DNA of 32,071 nucleotides from an uncultured Ignavibacteria bacterium. GTDB lineage: Bacteria > Bacteroidota > Ignavibacteria > Kapaibacteriales > Kapaibacteriaceae. Position numbers and translations under genes: made by a program. Positions 24,066-31,258 of this stretch are shown here, piece after piece; within the stretch, counting starts at the first letter, position 1, and every line of letters begins with the position of its first letter. The notes under the pieces were generated by a model. It saw only the letters and a list, made by a program, of their open reading frames with translations. It did no database searches and was not told the DNA's origin. The DNA lies in NCBI GenBank assembly GCA_903939735.1, contig CAJAIA010000039.1:1-32071 (forward strand). The letters are read 5' to 3'.

Positions 24066-26903
24066 ATGCTCCGCATCCTCCTCCTCTGCACTGGCCTTCT
24101 GGCCGCCACAGCGCTTTTTGCGCAAGATCCACTCACCCTCCGCGGTTCCGTGCTCGACGCCACCGATGATGCCCCACTCGTGGGTGCTACCATTCGGTTG
24201 ACCTCAGCAAAGGACTCAACCGTCGTGAAAGGCGCATTCGCCGAGCGCGATGGCGGCTTCCGTGTAAAGGACGTACCTCCGGGGCCCTACCGGATGACGA
24301 TCACGTATGTGGGGTTTAAGAAGCTGGAGCAGACGGTCTTCGCGCGGGAGTCGCGCACGAACCTCGGGACCTTCAAACTCCAGCGCGATACCGTGAAGAA
24401 CCGCGAGGTCAATGTCGAAGGCATGGCTGTCCGCGTCGAAGTCAAAGGTGACACCACCGAATACAATGCAGCGGCCTTTAAGACGAATCCGAACGCAAGC
24501 GCCGAAGACCTTGTAAAGAAGATGCCTGGCATCACGGTTGAAAATGGCACCATCAAGGCGCAGGGCGAGGAGCTTCGTCGCGTTACGGTTGACGGACGTG
24601 AATTCTTTGGTGATGATGCGTCGGCGACGCTCAAGAACCTGCCGGCCGACATGGTTGATCGTGTGCAGGTGTTCGACCGTGGGAGTGATCTATCGATGTT
24701 CAGCGGGTTCGACGATGGCAACACGCAGAAGACGATGAACATCACGACGAAGAAGGACAGGCGCAGTGGCTCGTTTGGTCGCGCCTATGGTGGGTATGGT
24801 CTCGACAACCGCTACAATGCCGGTGTTACGCTCAACGACTTCCGCGAGGCGCAGCGAATCTCTGTGTTGGGTCTGTCGAACAACGTGAACCAGCAGAACT
24901 TTGCCTTTCAAGACATTCTCGGTGCAACGGGCGGTGGCGGCATGATGGGACGTATGATGTCGCGCTTTGCCGGTTCCGCGGGCAGCGTTGCGATGTCGCG
25001 CATGGGTGGCGGCGGCTTTGGTGGCGGCGGTGGAGGCAGCTTCTCGAATTTCTTCTCGGGTCAGCAAGGGGGCATCAGCACCACTAATGCACTCGGCATG
25101 AACTACTCTGACGTCGTTGGACGCACGAACATTTCGTCGAGCTACTTCTTCAACTACGCCGACAATGCGCGTGAGACGCAGCTCGACCGACAGTACATCA
25201 CGCCATCGATTGCAAGTCAGCGCTATAGCGAGCTCAACACATCGACGTCTATCAACCGCAACCACCGCTTCAACGCGCGCATCGAGTCGTTTATCGATTC
25301 AGCGAATGCACTCATTATTACTCCGCGTGTAGTGTATCAAGCGTCGAACTCAAACAGTCTCGTTGACGGAATTACATCAACAACGCTCGACACGTTAAAC
25401 ACAACCACAACAGACAACCTCGGCACGAACGGTGGATACACTGCCTCGGTGGGCACAACGTACCGACGCCTGTTTGAAACACGAGGTCGCACACTTGCAG
25501 CCACGCTCAACGTTGACGGCTCAAACCGTTGGAATGGCAACAACCTTCTTGCGACGAACGCCTTCTCCACAGGTATCGACAGCACCTTCCGTCTCGATCA
25601 GCGTGCAGATGGTGGTTCAACCAGTTTGGGCGTGGGCGGACAGATCGCATGGACAGAGCCTATTGGCGAGAGCGATATGATTCAGTTCTCGTACGAACCG
25701 AATATCACGCGCAACACCTCACGTCGTGTCACCAACGATTTCGATGCAACCTCATCGCAATACTCTGTGCTCGATTCCTTGCTGAGCAACACCTTCGAGA
25801 ACACCTATCAAACGCACCGTGCAGGAGCGCTCTACCGCTGGCGCATGGAGAACACGATTGTCACCCTCGGTGGCAACTACCAATACGCGCTGCTCACAGG
25901 CGATCAGCTCTTCCCGCGCACCGACAACATCACGCGGACCTTCCAGAACGTGTTGCCGACGTTAATGATTCAGCACAAGTTCTCGCAGCAAAGCAACATT
26001 CGGATGTTCTATCGCACCAGCACCAATGCTCCATCGATCTCGCAGTTGCAGAACGTTGTCGACAACTCGAATCCTGTGCAGTTGCGTGTGGGCAATCCCA
26101 ACCTTGTGCAGGAGTATTCGCACTCGTTCAACGCACGCCTTGTGAATTCCAACTGGATGATGGGACGGACGATGTTCGGCGTGCTCAACGTGAGCTACAC
26201 ATCCAACTACATCGGTTCGTCGAACATCATCACACGTCGCGACACCGTCATTGGCGACAACGTGGTTGTCGGCCCGGGCACGCAGATCACGACCAATGAG
26301 AATTTCGAAGGCATGTGGAATGCACGCGCATTCTTCACGCACGGCTTCCCTCTCCTGGGCACTAACTTCAACCTCAACGGTGCGCTCGTGTATTCGCGCA
26401 CGCCAGGTCGGATCAACTCCGACATCAACTACGCAAACTCAACGACAGGATCCGCTGGATTCTTCATTGGTTCATCCAACTCCGAAGATCTCGACGTATC
26501 GCTCTCGTACAACGGTATGTACACGTGGGTTGCCAACACGCTGCAGCGTAGTGCTGATGACAACTACTTCACGCACATCGCAACAGCCCGCGTGATCTGG
26601 AACTTCGGTCCACTCGCCTGCAGCACCGATGTCGCCAACTCTCTGTACCAAGGACTTGGCACCGACTTCAATCGCATGTTCACTGTATGGAACGCCGGCA
26701 TTGGCTATCGCTTCCCTGAAGACACGCGTGCATTCGAAGTACGTCTGTCGATCTACGACATCCTCAATCAGAACGACGCCATCAACCGCAGCATCAACGA
26801 CATCTCCATCGAAGACACCCGCACCAACGCGCTCCGTCAGTACGCGCTCCTCACGATCAGCTACGATCTCAAAGCCTTCGGCGCAGGCGGACCAAAGCAA
26901 TAG
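24066..26903 (+). CDS. Large outer-membrane beta-barrel protein (TonB-receptor-like, CarboxypepD_reg N-domain)
   Basis: A 945-residue outer-membrane protein. A signal peptide (1-18, ending ALFA) is followed by a CarboxypepD_reg-like beta sandwich (about 21-90, GSVLDATDDAPLVGATIRL..GFRVKDVPPGPYRMTITYVGF). A plug-like segment comes next (EDLVKKMPGITVENG..VTVDGREFFGDD), then a long beta barrel to the end. No TonB box is apparent. Unusual is a Gly/Met/Ser-rich insert around 295-345 containing GGGGFGGGGGGSF. The start at 24066 begins the signal peptide; the frame is open 20 codons further upstream without one. The substrate is unknown. Confidence 0.8.
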   Translation: MLRILLLCTGLLAATALFAQDPLTLRGSVLDATDDAPLVGATIRLTSAKDSTVVKGAFAERDGGFRVKDVPPGPYRMTITYVGFKKLEQTVFARESRTNLGTFKLQRDTVKNREVNVEGMAVRVEVKGDTTEYNAAAFKTNPNASAEDLVKKMPGITVENGTIKAQGEELRRVTVDGREFFGDDASATLKNLPADMVDRVQVFDRGSDLSMFSGFDDGNTQKTMNITTKKDRRSGSFGRAYGGYGLDNRYNAGVTLNDFREAQRISVLGLSNNVNQQNFAFQDILGATGGGGMMGRMMSRFAGSAGSVAMSRMGGGGFGGGGGGSFSNFFSGQQGGISTTNALGMNYSDVVGRTNISSSYFFNYADNARETQLDRQYITPSIASQRYSELNTSTSINRNHRFNARIESFIDSANALIITPRVVYQASNSNSLVDGITSTTLDTLNTTTTDNLGTNGGYTASVGTTYRRLFETRGRTLAATLNVDGSNRWNGNNLLATNAFSTGIDSTFRLDQRADGGSTSLGVGGQIAWTEPIGESDMIQFSYEPNITRNTSRRVTNDFDATSSQYSVLDSLLSNTFENTYQTHRAGALYRWRMENTIVTLGGNYQYALLTGDQLFPRTDNITRTFQNVLPTLMIQHKFSQQSNIRMFYRTSTNAPSISQLQNVVDNSNPVQLRVGNPNLVQEYSHSFNARLVNSNWMMGRTMFGVLNVSYTSNYIGSSNIITRRDTVIGDNVVVGPGTQITTNENFEGMWNARAFFTHGFPLLGTNFNLNGALVYSRTPGRINSDINYANSTTGSAGFFIGSSNSEDLDVSLSYNGMYTWVANTLQRSADDNYFTHIATARVIWNFGPLACSTDVANSLYQGLGTDFNRMFTVWNAGIGYRFPEDTRAFEVRLSIYDILNQNDAINRSINDISIEDTRTNALRQYALLTISYDLKAFGAGGPKQ

Positions 26904-26960
26904 TAGGGGCGAGACGGTAACGGGCCGACCCAATGTAGTCGCCATAATCAAGGAATCCCA

Positions 26961-27218
26961 ATGTTTACCATCATCGCCTACGCAGAAGTCATTTCGTACG
27001 TGTTGTTGCTTGCAGTGGCTGTGCCGCTCAAGTATCTCGGTGATGAGCCTCGTGGAGTAAAGATCCTCGGACCAATTCACGGTGCGTTAGTGATAGCCTA
27101 CTTCTTCATGGTGATCCACCGTGCGAACGCTGAGTCGTGGTCATGGAAGCGCACAGCATGGGCCCTCTTCGCCGCCTTCCTGCCGCTGGGCCCAATTGGC
27201 GTCACGAAAACCAGGTAG
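26961..27218 (+). CDS. DUF3817 family small membrane protein
   Basis: An 85-residue protein with three hydrophobic stretches (about 3-24, 33-52 and 62-79), including GVKILGPIHGALVIAYFFMVI, typical of DUF3817 integral membrane proteins. AAGGA precedes the ATG by six bases. The function of the family is unknown. The 3' end overlaps the stop of the convergent small gene by 17 bases. The 57 bases after the outer-membrane gene show only a weak 5-bp inverted repeat. Confidence 0.75.
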   Translation: MFTIIAYAEVISYVLLLAVAVPLKYLGDEPRGVKILGPIHGALVIAYFFMVIHRANAESWSWKRTAWALFAAFLPLGPIGVTKTR

Positions 27219-27474
27219 CCCTTCGCCACACCACCTTCATCACGCGCCAGATGCGGCGCACCTCGCTCTTACCGATGAGGGCGATGCCGAGAAGGATACC
27301 GATCTCAGGAATCCCCAGCGCCAGCGCTGCCGACAACGTCGTCTGCACCCACGTAGACCAGTCAGTCGTCCACACCCAGGGAATTGCCAGCGGCGCGCAT
27401 TGAAACAGCACCACGACTGCCAATCCGCTTGCATAGCGTACTCCACGTCGGCGTGGCTGGGAAGGGGCGCTCAT
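27202..27474 (-). CDS. Small two-span membrane protein of unknown function
   Basis: A 90-residue protein starting MSAPSQPRRRGVRYASG, with two hydrophobic segments: GLAVVVLFQCAPLAIPWVW, and LSAALALGIPEIGILLGIALIG followed by the basic tail RRIWRVMKVVWRR. The shape resembles small 'transporter suffix domain' proteins, but I am not certain. The frame is open further upstream to 27558, but that part runs through a tRNA-like sequence and is not protein-like, so ATG 27474 is preferred. Confidence 0.5.
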   Translation of the reverse strand: MSAPSQPRRRGVRYASGLAVVVLFQCAPLAIPWVWTTDWSTWVQTTLSAALALGIPEIGILLGIALIGKSEVRRIWRVMKVVWRRATWFS

Positions 27475-27500
27475 GAGGGTATCATTGGTGCAGGGAATAG

Positions 27501-27540
27501 TCAGCGTAGCGGGATTTGAACCCAGAATCCAATGCGTGCA
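27501..27540 (-). tRNA. tRNA 3' fragment (putative attachment site of the integrated element)
   Basis: The minus strand contains GGGTTCAAATCCC (27523-27511), the canonical TpsiC stem-loop. It is followed by an acceptor-like CGCTGAC (27508-27502) and preceded by a possible anticodon-loop 3' half TTTGCACGCATT. Counting back 17 bases from the T-loop, the anticodon would be TGC (Ala), but the acceptor does not show the Ala G3-U70 sign and one T-stem pair is mismatched, so identity is open. The 5' half of a tRNA is missing: the bases upstream (27545-27600) do not pair. A tRNA 3' fragment next to an integrase is the classic scar of site-specific integration. Confidence 0.55.
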
Positions 27541-27545
27541 AAATA

Positions 27546-27573
27546 CATCGAAGCACATCTAACTCCATCGAAG
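27546..27573. repeat. Direct repeat CATCGAAG beside the tRNA fragment
   Basis: CATCGAAG occurs at 27546-27553 and 27566-27573, 20 bases apart. GCACAT (27553-27558) and ATGTGC (27575-27580) form an inverted repeat across it. They may be integrase or excisionase binding sites next to the attachment core. The assignment rests on position only. Confidence 0.35.
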
Positions 27574-27610
27574 TATGTGCATAAATACCAACATGTTACA
27601 GAGATGCTGA

Positions 27611-27652
27611 TTTGTATTTGTTACGAGCTGGTTTGCTACATTTGATGCAAAT
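27611..27652 (+). promoter_or_regulatory. Integrase promoter and overlapping palindrome
   Basis: TACATTTG (27637-27644) is an exact TAnnTTTG box; TTTG at 27611-27614 lies 22 bases upstream (a second TTTG at 27617 is 16 bases away). The palindrome ATTTG-ATG-CAAAT (27640-27652) overlaps the box and could be an operator. The integrase starts at 27676. Confidence 0.45.
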
Positions 27653-27675
27653 CTGTCACATTTCTGGCACAAAGA

Positions 27676-28740
27676 ATGGCCAAGCGCACAATCAAGTCGA
27701 AGTCGACATCCATTGGTGTCACCATACGTGTGCGTAAGGGCAAGAATGCAAACGCGCTCGTACTCGATATCGTTGATCGCGGAGCCCGCAATCGCGAACA
27801 TCTCGGACTCTATCTAACTGGTGATCGTGATAAAGACCGGGAAGCAATGCTTCTCGCCGAACAAATACGAGCGAAACGATTGCGTGAACGATCGTTGCGA
27901 CGTGCGGGCATTCAAGAACTGCAACTCAGACCTGAGGAAGATTTTCTAACCTTCTTCGATGAAGCGGCGGCCGATCGTGGCAAGACATGGCGGAACGTTC
28001 GACACCACCTATCGAGCTACATTCATGTACGGCCTCGGTTTGGAGACATAGATGAGAAATGGGTAGATGGGTTCCGAAGGTACCTCGAGAAGCAAGACCT
28101 AAAACAGAATAGCGTCGCTACCTATCTCGATATTCTGAAGACTGCATTCAACTTGGCTATCAGACGGAAGATTGTCGGCATCAACCCTTTTGTCTTCGCA
28201 AGGCAAATCAAGCGAGTCCGCACAAGTAGAGAGTATCTCACTCTGGACGAACTACGAGCACTTAAGGCTACGCCAGCAAAACATGAGATGGTGAAATGCT
28301 CATTCCTCTTTGCCTGTATGACAGGTCTACGGATAAGTGACTTACGTCAACTCTCATGGAAGAACATCCAAGGAACTGAGCTCAGGGTGTATCAGAAGAA
28401 GACCGGCGATCATGTCTCAATCCCAATATCGGATCAAGCACGTGCACTTCTCCCAGAACGAGGGGCTGCTAGTGCGACAGATGCGATTTTCGAATTCCCG
28501 AGTCGTGACGATGTCTACAATCGCCGCTTAAAATGGTGGGCAAATGACGCTGGTATCGAGAAGCATGTAACATCGCATGTCGCTCGGCATACGTTTGCAA
28601 CGCTGCTGGTCACGCAAGGGAACGACCTGTATGCCGTCCAGCATCTGCTCGGTCATCGTGACATAAAGGTGACGCAGATTTATGCGAAGCTCGTAGATAG
28701 ACGTAAACAGCAAGCAATCGAATCACTACCAATACTATAG
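27676..28740 (+). CDS. Tyrosine recombinase / integrase
   Basis: A 354-residue site-specific recombinase. The N-terminal part (1-90) is a basic arm-binding region, followed by a SAM-like core-binding domain (about 90-180). The catalytic domain shows the full set Arg219 (TGLRISDL), Lys242 (KKTG), His301 and Arg304 (HVARHTF), His327 (LLGHRD) and the nucleophile Tyr336 (QIYAKL). It lies about 135 bases from a tRNA 3' fragment, on the side expected for an integrated phage, satellite or integrative element. The region appears more AT-rich than the chromosomal genes to its left. The next gene starts ten bases after its stop. Confidence 0.93.
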   Translation: MAKRTIKSKSTSIGVTIRVRKGKNANALVLDIVDRGARNREHLGLYLTGDRDKDREAMLLAEQIRAKRLRERSLRRAGIQELQLRPEEDFLTFFDEAAADRGKTWRNVRHHLSSYIHVRPRFGDIDEKWVDGFRRYLEKQDLKQNSVATYLDILKTAFNLAIRRKIVGINPFVFARQIKRVRTSREYLTLDELRALKATPAKHEMVKCSFLFACMTGLRISDLRQLSWKNIQGTELRVYQKKTGDHVSIPISDQARALLPERGAASATDAIFEFPSRDDVYNRRLKWWANDAGIEKHVTSHVARHTFATLLVTQGNDLYAVQHLLGHRDIKVTQIYAKLVDRRKQQAIESLPIL

Positions 28741-28749
28741 AATAACACG

Positions 28750-29628
28750 ATGCCAACGAAACGAACATCAAAGACCACTTCGTTTGCCGACTTGGTTGAG
28801 AAAGCCTATCTGGAAATGAGGAGGCTTTATGACGATTACATTACCAAACACTCAGACCGTAATGAGGATTCGCGCCGTGCTGGTGCTAAGAGAACGGCTC
28901 AGGAGTTACTTGAAGGTAAACACAGGCTGGCGCAGAGCCGTAAAGGTGGCATCAACCCGGTATTAAGTGGGATGAAGCGTAGATACGACAAATTCGTAGC
29001 AATGCACTATTCGCTTGGTGAATACCGCATAGCTGAATGGTTCGATTCTGACTGGGAGATATATCTCAGAGATGAGCATCATGTCGGTGACCCCGATTGG
29101 AATCAACGTGACATTAACAAGGATGTGTTACGTGCCTCCGAGCTCAAGCTCAAGGATGTTGAACGAATACTATCATACGATTTTGCCTATCGTAAAATTT
29201 ACACTGAACATATCGCGTCACTAAACCAATCTGAACCAGAGATTGAGGAGAATGAGCCCAATCATTACGTCACAGAGAATGTGCGAGTTCGACGTAAAGA
29301 TGCTTTTGATCGCTGGCAATGCACAGCATTCATCCTCACGCTTATAGATGCACTCACTAATCACACCCTCGCACACGACTTTACACCTTCGGATTTCTCG
29401 AGCACTGCAAACATCCACAACCTAAACGTTATGAAGTTCGCAACGTCTATCTCTCTTGTAACAGGTCTCAATGCTGACAACATCAAGAAAGACATCTACA
29501 AGTTGCGGAATGGCAGTGCAATGGACAGCGATGGAAGACTCTTAATAGTGCGCGAGTCATTACGTTCATTTGGCGTGAACATTGATACATCGTTGCTAGA
29601 TGAAGCAATCAATAGATCCGAGATCTAA
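28750..29628 (+). CDS. Unrecognised protein of the mobile element (292 aa)
   Basis: I do not recognise a family. The 292-residue protein is highly charged, with a basic N-terminus (MPTKRTSKTTSF). A long helical stretch follows (LVEKAYLEMRRLYDDYITKH, then RRAGAKRTAQELLEGKHRLAQ), then an acidic linker SEPEIEENEPNHY. The C-terminal part contains NVMKFATSISLVTGLNADNIKKDIYKLRNG. No signal peptide, membrane segment or catalytic motif is visible. It starts ten bases after the integrase and is probably co-transcribed with it, so a role in integration, excision or element control is possible. The C-terminal part faintly recalls regulators of Bacteroides mobile elements, but that is not established. 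Confidence 0.6.
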   Translation: MPTKRTSKTTSFADLVEKAYLEMRRLYDDYITKHSDRNEDSRRAGAKRTAQELLEGKHRLAQSRKGGINPVLSGMKRRYDKFVAMHYSLGEYRIAEWFDSDWEIYLRDEHHVGDPDWNQRDINKDVLRASELKLKDVERILSYDFAYRKIYTEHIASLNQSEPEIEENEPNHYVTENVRVRRKDAFDRWQCTAFILTLIDALTNHTLAHDFTPSDFSSTANIHNLNVMKFATSISLVTGLNADNIKKDIYKLRNGSAMDSDGRLLIVRESLRSFGVNIDTSLLDEAINRSEI

Positions 29629-29646
29629 CTACTCGTCAAAATTGGG

Positions 29647-29650
29647 GTAC
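29647..29650. repeat. Target-site duplication GTAC, left copy
   Basis: GTAC directly precedes the left inverted repeat and recurs directly after the right one at 30842-30845. GTAC is itself a palindrome, so the exact element edge could shift slightly. Confidence 0.7.
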
Positions 29651-29711
29651 TGGAGTGGGATGAAAAAATAGGACCAGTCGTAAGTTGAGGTATTCACCTC
29701 AAGGAGGACCG

Positions 29712-29975
29712 GTGAGAAAGAGTCAATACAGCGATGAGCAGATCGTAAAGATCGTGCGCGAATCGCATGCCCAGGGCGTAGCAGAGACTGCCAAGAAGTA
29801 CAAGGTCTCTGAGAATGCCATCTACATCTGGCGCCGCAAGTTCGGCGGCATGGAGCCGAATCAGGTTTCAGAGCTGAAGCGCATTATGCAGGAGAACGCC
29901 CGTCTGAAGAAGATCGTGGCCGAGCGTGATCTTGAGATCGAAGTGATGAAAGAGATCGCAGCAAAAAAATGGTAG
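29712..29975 (+). CDS. IS3-family transposase OrfA
   Basis: An 87-residue HTH protein (KSQYSDEQIVKIVRE..GVAETAKKYKVSENAIYIWRRKFGG), followed by a leucine-zipper-like helix (LKRIMQENARLKKIVAERDLEIEVMKEI) as in IS3-family OrfA proteins. It binds the inverted repeats. The start is GTG 29712 with a perfect AAGGAGG four bases before it; a TTG 27 bases upstream (29685) lacks such a signal. Its last codons run through seven A residues (29963-29969), where -1 slippage would fuse it to OrfB. Confidence 0.88.
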   Translation: MRKSQYSDEQIVKIVRESHAQGVAETAKKYKVSENAIYIWRRKFGGMEPNQVSELKRIMQENARLKKIVAERDLEIEVMKEIAAKKW

Positions 29976-30010
29976 GCGTATCTCAGCGAACGCAGGCCGT
30001 GAGATACGCC
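29963..30010 (+). promoter_or_regulatory. Programmed -1 frameshift signal of the IS element
   Basis: The zero frame reads A-AAA-AAA (29963-29969), a slippery heptamer. After a 5-base spacer, GGCGTATCTCA (29975-29985) pairs perfectly with TGAGATACGCC (30000-30010) around a 14-base loop. Slippage by -1 leads directly into the OrfB frame, whose first ATG begins on the last A of the heptamer. Confidence 0.8.
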
Positions 30011-30793
30011 ACAAGCCGGGGATTAAGCCAGCGACGGGCCTGCCAGCTGCTGGCGCTCACGCGAGCCCTGCTGACGTATGCCTATCGTATGCCTGAGCGT
30101 GATGCGCCATTGCAACAGGCCATAGCCGGCGTGGTTGCAGCACATCCTACGTGGGGCATACGCCTGATCCACGGCTGGTTGTGCGGGCAAGGCATGGTCG
30201 TGCCGTTCTCGCGCCTGCGACGCGTCTACAGGCAAGCTGGATACGCTGCCCAGTGGCGTAAGCGTCGCAAGAAGATTCGTCGTCAACAGCGGGTCAACCC
30301 TGTAGCCCAACAGCCGCACGATGTCTGGTGCATGGACTTTGCCGAAGACCGCCTGATCAACGGCAGACGCTTCATGGCACTGCTTGTCAAGGACGAGGCA
30401 ACGGCCTACGGCCTGGCTATTCGTGTTGCGCCATCGTTCAAGTCGATTGACGTCGAGAGCATCCTTGATGAACTCGTGGCCAAGCATGGTTGTCCTCAGT
30501 TCATTCGATCAGACAATGGCGGCCAGTTCATCTCCTTCGCTATTCAACGCTGGGCTCAAACTCGCAACATCAGCCTGGCATACATCCAACCCGGCAAGCC
30601 ATGGCAGAATGGTTTCGCAGAGAGCTTCGTCGGAACCTATCGCACAGAAGTTCTCAATGCCGATGTGTTCCATTCGATCGATGAGTCGGTTGTTGTCTCA
30701 TCTGCTTGGCTTCACATGTACAACCACGAGCGTCCGCACAGCAAGCATAACTATCAACCACCTGTGTCTGCGTTCACAAAGAATGCTGCATGA
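29969..30793 (+). CDS. IS3-family transposase OrfB (DDE integrase core)
   Basis: A 274-residue rve-type catalytic domain. The DDE triad is Asp123 (WCMDFAED), Asp182 (FIRSDNGGQF) and Glu218 (NGFAESFVG), giving D-x58-D-x35-E spacing. An N-terminal HTH_21-like region (TWGIRLIHGWLCGQGMVV) and a C-terminal YNHERPHSKHNYQPP complete the family pattern. It is in the -1 frame relative to OrfA and probably translated mainly as the OrfAB fusion; the ATG at 29969 could also give free OrfB. The frame is intact. Confidence 0.92.
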   Translation: MVGVSQRTQAVRYATSRGLSQRRACQLLALTRALLTYAYRMPERDAPLQQAIAGVVAAHPTWGIRLIHGWLCGQGMVVPFSRLRRVYRQAGYAAQWRKRRKKIRRQQRVNPVAQQPHDVWCMDFAEDRLINGRRFMALLVKDEATAYGLAIRVAPSFKSIDVESILDELVAKHGCPQFIRSDNGGQFISFAIQRWAQTRNISLAYIQPGKPWQNGFAESFVGTYRTEVLNADVFHSIDESVVVSSAWLHMYNHERPHSKHNYQPPVSAFTKNAA

Positions 30794-30869
30794 TCACTAT
30801 TTTCTAAACATTGAACTGGTCTAAATATTCGACCCTACTCAGTACCACCCCTAGGGTTACCCCTGGATT

Positions 30870-30905
30870 ATATCGCAGCATAACTTTTTAGAGGTAATGC
30901 GATAT
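30870..30905. repeat. Inverted repeat flanking the HTH gene start
   Basis: ATATCGC (30870-30876) and GCGATAT (30899-30905) are perfect inverted copies 22 bases apart; the second overlaps the start codon of the HTH gene. Between them lie TAACTTTT (7 of 8 to TAnnTTTG) and the AGAGG ribosome site. It may be an operator for the encoded HTH protein or a translation-blocking fold. Just upstream, ACCCCT is repeated at 30847 and 30859. Confidence 0.4.
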
Positions 30906-31158
30906 GTCCAGTTCTTCTCTTGCTCTTCAAATTGAAGAGCCCCTCATCGGGATCGATGAGGCTGCCTTGATAGTCGGGTTAAAGCGATCAACGCTTTACG
31001 CACTGACATCTAATCGGCAAATCCCCCATTTCAAGCGCGGCCGGAAGCTCTATTTCCGCCGCTCAGAGCTGATCGTTTGGATCACACAAGGCCGTCGTTC
31101 GGTCATCGATGGCTCAACCGCAGATAGCCACCTCTTGAAGCAGCGAGGTGGCAAATGA
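30904..31158 (+). CDS. AlpA/excisionase-like helix-turn-helix protein
   Basis: An 84-residue DNA-binding protein with a MerR/excisionase-type winged helix: IGIDEAALIVGLKRSTLYALTSNRQIPHFKRGRKLYFRRSELIVWI. Such proteins in mobile elements act as excisionases or activators of integrase genes (AlpA type). AGAGG lies nine bases before the ATG. The stop overlaps the start of a 33-codon ORF (ATGA). It lies just beyond the IS3 insertion and is probably part of the same element as the integrase. Confidence 0.8.
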   Translation: MSSSSLALQIEEPLIGIDEAALIVGLKRSTLYALTSNRQIPHFKRGRKLYFRRSELIVWITQGRRSVIDGSTADSHLLKQRGGK

Positions 31159-31256
31159 GTCACTTCAGACAAGAGTCCCTGCACGGGACGGGCTTCGCTA
31201 TCACTATGAGCCCTCGGGTGCAGATGTTTCACGGTGCCTGCCTGGGGCACCCATGA
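31155..31256 (+). CDS. 33-codon overlapping ORF of unknown function
   Basis: ATG 31155 overlaps the HTH stop (ATGA) and has GAGGTGG four bases upstream. The frame encodes 33 residues (starting MSHFRQESLHGTGF, ending FHGACLGHP), and its TGA overlaps the ATG of the next gene at 31253. The product matches nothing I know. The position with ATGA junctions at both ends and two hairpins inside suggests either a real small protein or a leader that couples translation of the primase-like gene to the HTH gene. Confidence 0.45.
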   Translation: MSHFRQESLHGTGFAITMSPRVQMFHGACLGHP

Positions 31257-31258
31257 AA
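31227..31258 (+). promoter_or_regulatory. Hairpin covering the start codon of the primase-like gene
   Basis: TTTCA (31227-31231) pairs with TGAAA (31254-31258), and GGTGCC (31233-31238) pairs with GGCACC (31246-31251) around a 7-base loop. The ATG at 31253 and the weak GGGG ribosome site are within the fold, so the start would be hidden until ribosomes reading the 33-codon ORF open it. A second imperfect stem, CTGCAC/GTGCAG with GGGCT/AGCCC, spans 31179-31223. Confidence 0.45.

Larger units (their letters stand above)
29651..30841 (+). mobile_element. IS3-family insertion sequence (probably IS407-like), intact
   Basis: The 1191-bp element has imperfect inverted ends: left TGGAGTGGG..ACCAGT (29651-29678) and right ACTGGT..CCCTACTCA (30815-30841). 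It is flanked by a 4-bp direct repeat GTAC (29647-29650 and 30842-30845). It carries orfA and orfB in overlapping frames with a -1 frameshift signal. A DDE transposase, TG..CA termini and a 4-bp duplication fit the IS3 family. Its codon and base use resemble the host chromosome more than the AT-richer element it interrupts, suggesting a later hop from the host genome. Both reading frames appear intact. Confidence 0.88.

Noticed and set aside
25529-26299. 256-codon plus-strand frame
   Set aside because: His/Arg/Gln-rich shadow within the outer-membrane protein gene; no domain and no start signal.
27475-27558. Extension of the 90-residue membrane protein to 118 codons
   Set aside because: The extension is the tRNA-like fragment read as protein.
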